A stretch of DNA of 64,000 bases from Pseudoteredinibacter isoporae (GTDB lineage Bacteria; Pseudomonadota; Gammaproteobacteria; Pseudomonadales; Cellvibrionaceae): assembly GCF_011602085.1 (NCBI RefSeq), contig NZ_JAAONY010000001.1:1860001-1924000 (forward strand), written 5' to 3'. Shown piece after piece: positions 60,892 to 64,000 of the stretch. The notes beneath the pieces were generated by a model. The model saw only the letters and a list, made by a program, of their open reading frames with translations. It searched no databases and was not told the origin of the DNA. The position numbers and the translations under genes were made by a program. Each line of letters begins with the position of its first letter. Within the stretch, counting starts at the first letter, position 1.

Positions 60892-62313
60892 CTAACTGGA
60901 ACAGCTCAGGCAAATGCCTTTTTCATCGCTCTGGGGAGCAAGATCAAATCCAAAATCGTTTGCTTGTTTTGCAAATGGGGACGAGATGCAATCAAACAGG
61001 CGCTCCAAAGGTAAGTCGTCACCTCGGCTGGACGCCTCGATGACCAACTGCAAATGATGGCTGCGAGGCAGATAAAGGGGATTACGGGCATCCATTCGAT
61101 CGGCGATTTCTTCAGGGGATTGCCCGTCAATGCGGCTACGATAATCCCTGAGCCAGTTTTGAGCGTCTTCTGACTCGGCCAAAGCGTTGAACGAAGCCTG
61201 CCACTCGCCATCGCGAAGATAGTCGGCCAGAGCCCGAAAGCTCAGTGTGTAATCCAATTGATTGGTGGCCAATATATTCAGCCAGCGTTGACTCAGGGAG
61301 ACGTCTTTTTCTTCCAGGCCTTGAATTCCCAATCGTCGATTCAGGCCCGTTTGGTATTCGCTGGCCAATTGTTTCTGGTAGCCCATGAGGCTGTTTTTCA
61401 ATTGATCTTGATCGAGCAAGGTGGACAAAGCGTAAGCCAGGGCATTGAGGTTCCAGAGGCCGATGGCAGGCTGTTGGGAAAAACGGTAGCGGCCATGGGT
61501 ATCGGAATGGTTGCAGATAAATTCCGGATCGTAATCATCCAGAAAGGCGTAGGGCCCAAAATCAAAAGTCTCGCCAATAATGGACATATTATCGGTGTTC
61601 ATCACGCCGTGGTTAAAACCGTAAACCTGCCAGGCGGCAATCATAGTGGCGGTATTGGTCACCGCCATATCCAGCAGCGCTTGATAGTCACCTGGATCTT
61701 TAAGGGGCAAATAACGCTCTAAGCAATAGTCTGCCAATTCCCTTAATTGCTGATATTTTCGCTGGTAAAAAAATTCTTCGAAGGAACCAAAGCGAATGTG
61801 ACTTTTGGCAACCCGGATGATACTGGCAGCGTATTCCGGTGTTTCTCGCATGACTTCTTCTGTACTGCTGAGCAGACAAAGACTGCGACTGCTTGCGATG
61901 CCGAGTGCGGTGAGGCTTTCTCCAATCAGATGCTCGCGCAAGCTGGAGCGCCAGACGGCACGACCATCGCCGAAACGTGAGAAGGGGGTTTGCCCGGCGC
62001 CTTTTAAATGCCAATCCCAAAGCTCGCCGTTTTGATCTCGCCACTCGCCCAGTAATAAGCCTCGACCGTCTCCGAGTTGGGGATTAAAAGAACCAAACTG
62101 ATGGCCTGAGTATTTCATGGCTAGGCCCTGGCAATGAGCGGAGGCAATATCCTGCAATGTCGATTGATTTTCGACGATTGCATCCATGCCCAGTTCTTTT
62201 GAAAGTCGACGGTTAATATGGCGCAGTCGGCCATCGCGAAGTGCTGCGGCTTTTACCGGGCGGGCAAATTCGACTCCTAAGCGTGCGAAGTCCTGTTGCA
62301 AAAAATTGAGCAT
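60892..62313 (-). CDS. selO: SelO family protein adenylyltransferase
   Basis: A 473-residue YdiU/SelO pseudokinase. The conserved run MKYSGHQFGSFNPQLGDGRG is near residue 64, and LLLGEWRDQNGELWDWHLKG near 88, followed by TPFSRFGDGRAVWRSS and the catalytic-loop NTDNMSI near 243, where the metal ligand Asn and Asp lie. SelO transfers AMP to proteins and is redox controlled; the C-terminal CLSC (C468, C471) is the cysteine counterpart of the CxxU motif. Its ATG (62311-62313) directly follows the T-run of an upstream terminator, leaving no room for a Shine-Dalgarno. Confidence 0.92.
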   Translation of the reverse strand: MLNFLQQDFARLGVEFARPVKAAALRDGRLRHINRRLSKELGMDAIVENQSTLQDIASAHCQGLAMKYSGHQFGSFNPQLGDGRGLLLGEWRDQNGELWDWHLKGAGQTPFSRFGDGRAVWRSSLREHLIGESLTALGIASSRSLCLLSSTEEVMRETPEYAASIIRVAKSHIRFGSFEEFFYQRKYQQLRELADYCLERYLPLKDPGDYQALLDMAVTNTATMIAAWQVYGFNHGVMNTDNMSIIGETFDFGPYAFLDDYDPEFICNHSDTHGRYRFSQQPAIGLWNLNALAYALSTLLDQDQLKNSLMGYQKQLASEYQTGLNRRLGIQGLEEKDVSLSQRWLNILATNQLDYTLSFRALADYLRDGEWQASFNALAESEDAQNWLRDYRSRIDGQSPEEIADRMDARNPLYLPRSHHLQLVIEASSRGDDLPLERLFDCISSPFAKQANDFGFDLAPQSDEKGICLSCSS

Positions 62314-62314
62314 G

Positions 62315-62346
62315 AAAAAAGGGCCTGGAGATAAACAACAGGCCCT
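62315..62346 (-). terminator. Terminator abutting the selO start codon
   Basis: AGGGCCTG and its complement CAGGCCCT (62320-62327 and 62339-62346) with an eleven-base loop. On the minus strand the stem is followed by six T (62315-62320), one base, then the selO ATG at 62313. It ends the CHI/TonB gene 37 bases after its stop and leaves no ribosome site for selO. Confidence 0.85.
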
Positions 62347-62382
62347 ATTAAATCACAATGTTTGGTTTTGCGCGTTGCTTGT

Positions 62383-63669
62383 CTAATCTGGCAAGCGGTA
62401 AACAATTGGCAATGTGAAGCGGAATTCTTCCTGCGACATGGTTTCCGGCATTGGTGGGAAGGGTGAGGCGTCTTCAATAGCCCTTTGTGATGCGCGGTTT
62501 AATGTGGCGTATTTTGAAGCTTCCAGAATCTCAATGTTGCGTACGTCACCGTTGCGATCAACAACCAGTTCAAGCTGCACGCTACCTTGTTGTTCACGAA
62601 CAATAGCTCGCTTGGGGTATTTCACATGCTGGTAAGCCCACTTCACCAGTTTTGAGTGATACAGCTGACGATTGAGCAGTGCCTCAGCAGTTAATTCGGC
62701 CGAAATGTCTTCGCCTTCATCGAGTTCCTCTTCGTCCAGTTCATCGGCGCTGATGATGGCTGCTTGTTCCTGCTGCTCCGGTGAGGCGGGCTCGGGTTCC
62801 GGGGCTTCTTCGGTGGGTTGCTCAGCACTGGCCAGTTGAATATTGGGCTTGGCAATCAGAGGTTGTTCAATCACCGCTTCAGTTTGTGTGCTTGCCGCGA
62901 TGTCACTGGCCGCGGCTCGGGCTTCGGGCTGCTCAGGCTCTGGTGCAGATTGCTGTTGAGGAACGGCGGCACTGGTTTGTTGTGTGCTTACTGCCTGGGC
63001 CGGTGCAGCGCTTTCCTGACTCTGGTTGATCACCTGAGCGAGTTGTTCGGTACGAGCGGCATCCGGTGTGATGGTTACGAAACGGGCATTTAAATCTTCG
63101 CCGACATTACCATTGACCAACAATTGGGACTTAAAGCTACTAGAGAAAGGCACAGATCCCAACCAGCTGTTCAGCAGGGTTTTAAAGAAACCGTCTTGGT
63201 TAATCTCGCCCAGTTTAATGCCGTTCAAGCTGATTTCGGTGGTGCCGGTTCCCTTGCGGTGAATCACCAGGTGGTCGCCCGTGCGCAGGGTACGTTTTAC
63301 CAATTTGGAAAACTGCACCATCGCATTGGCTTGCTCGGTGAGCACCGATGGCGGATTGTTGATCGCCATGCTCTCGATCCACAGCTTGGTCAGGCTGCGA
63401 GAGGACAAGCGCTTGGCAGTCACCCGCATTTCCATTTTCTGTGGTTCGGATGAATTCAGAATCGCAGAGGGATCATTGCTGGTTCCTGTCAAATAAAGGC
63501 CAGCCAAAAATCGTTCTTTGCCCAGTTTGTTATAGCTTGCGATACCGTTAAGAAGCTGGTCGGCAGAGCTTTGAACGCTCATTCCCAAGCAAAGAATAGG
63601 GGTTGCCGCATAGACGCCGATTCGGCGCAGCAGGCATGAAGGCGATAAACTGGTCACTTTAGAATCCAT
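62383..63669 (-). CDS. Chalcone-isomerase-like domain fused to a TonB C-terminal domain
   Basis: A 428-residue protein. An N-terminal export signal (about 10-36, GVYAATPILCLGMSVQSSA) leads to a chalcone-isomerase-like domain over about 40-190 (FLAGLYLTG; LTKLWIESMAI; GFFKTLLNSWLGSVPFSSSF). A 120-residue disordered Glu/Ala/Pro/Gln-rich linker follows, then a TonB C-terminal domain (about 335-427: YPKRAIVREQQGSVQLELVV, then DRNGDVRNIEILEASKYATL). TonB domains grip receptors across the periplasm; a CHI-like lipid- or fatty-acid-binding domain in place of the usual N-terminal membrane anchor is odd. I use the ATG at 63669; the frame is open to 63717. Confidence 0.8.
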   Translation of the reverse strand: MDSKVTSLSPSCLLRRIGVYAATPILCLGMSVQSSADQLLNGIASYNKLGKERFLAGLYLTGTSNDPSAILNSSEPQKMEMRVTAKRLSSRSLTKLWIESMAINNPPSVLTEQANAMVQFSKLVKRTLRTGDHLVIHRKGTGTTEISLNGIKLGEINQDGFFKTLLNSWLGSVPFSSSFKSQLLVNGNVGEDLNARFVTITPDAARTEQLAQVINQSQESAAPAQAVSTQQTSAAVPQQQSAPEPEQPEARAAASDIAASTQTEAVIEQPLIAKPNIQLASAEQPTEEAPEPEPASPEQQEQAAIISADELDEEELDEGEDISAELTAEALLNRQLYHSKLVKWAYQHVKYPKRAIVREQQGSVQLELVVDRNGDVRNIEILEASKYATLNRASQRAIEDASPFPPMPETMSQEEFRFTLPIVYRLPD

Positions 63670-63717
63670 TTTATTATTTAGTACAACGTCAGCGGCGCTA
63701 GCCACTGCAAGTATCAT

Positions 63718-64000
63718 ACGATCTTCAAATTAATGCGATGTCACTTTCTTTAGGCGACAAACTCTACTGGTTTTTGCCAGGTATTCAAGGAAATATCGCA
63801 TGTTTTTATTGGCAAAAAACGCCACGGGGCTCGCTGCAGCGCGGATTTCGACCGATGGCTCCGGCCGCTTATCAGCTCCACCAGAGCCAGCGAACCGCAT
63901 CTTAAAAGCCGCAAGCTTGCTGGGGTTTTTGTTCGTCTATGTTGCCAATTTTTGCTAATGCCCGGGGTGATCATTGCCGCCAGGTTTGCCCTTCGTGTAT
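63718..64000. other. Right-hand end of the window
   Basis: 283 bases with no supportable gene. A hairpin-like run (63903-63929: AAAGCCGCAAGC, then TTGCTGGGG and T5) resembles a degenerate terminator for a rightward gene outside the window, with GCAAGCTTGC as its core. Nothing else stands out. Confidence 0.4.

Noticed and set aside
63750-63974. 74-codon minus-strand frame at the right edge
   Set aside because: Basic, Ser/Arg-rich composition without a domain or ribosome site; spurious.

Overview
This 64 kb window is chromosomal DNA of a free-living, probably marine gammaproteobacterium. The inference rests on gene content: four outer-membrane TonB-dependent receptors, an acyclic-terpene (atu-type) catabolic cluster, an imuA-imuB-dnaE2 SOS mutagenesis operon behind a gammaproteobacterial LexA box, soluble transhydrogenase, YggL, SelO, and LemA with an M48 protease. 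The Pseudomonas/Cellvibrio-like orders fit best; the species cannot be named. I see no tRNA, rRNA, insertion sequence, prophage or CRISPR array.

Layout. 1-2.6 kb: the 5' end of a TonB receptor cut by the window edge, an AraC regulator and a dipeptide-epimerase-like enzyme. 2.8-6.7 kb: a membrane-anchored alpha/beta hydrolase, then five tandem paralogues encoding small exported proteins with an invariant CX14C core. 7.3-15.9 kb: a TonB receptor with codon use suggesting very high expression, a small exported protein of unknown function, and an ECF sigma/FecR/STN-TonB receptor surface-signalling set. 16.4-21 kb: cytochrome c, glutathione-dependent formaldehyde oxidation (two genes), a proline symporter and YggL.

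21.0-32.1 kb is the metabolic centrepiece. A divergent TetR repressor faces an eight-gene operon in the order of the Pseudomonas atu cluster (SDR, carboxylase beta, acyl-CoA dehydrogenase, enoyl-CoA hydratase, biotin carboxylase alpha, SDR, acyl-CoA ligase). The position of atuA is taken by a beta-keto acid cleavage enzyme (DUF849). Two matching operators lie in the divergent promoter, one exactly between the -35 and -10.

32.2-37.8 kb: imuA-imuB-dnaE2 with a LexA box. 37.8-38.7 kb: an XRE regulator with membrane segments plus a membrane protein. 38.8-43.9 kb: TonB receptor, divergent TetR and a lipoprotein amidohydrolase, tied together by four TGAG-N6-CTCA operator-like sites. 43.9-50.9 kb: regulators, a two-receiver diguanylate cyclase, cysteine synthase, a Yip1 protein and a tandem flavin-barrel protein. 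50.9-64 kb: glycerol kinase, M48 protease/LemA, thiolase, hydrolase, VOC protein, transhydrogenase/HDOD pair, SelO, and an unusual chalcone-isomerase-like/TonB fusion.

Most worth following up: the five-copy small secreted protein array, the BKACE substitution in the atu operon, the TetR operator set around 41-42 kb, and the CHI/TonB fusion.
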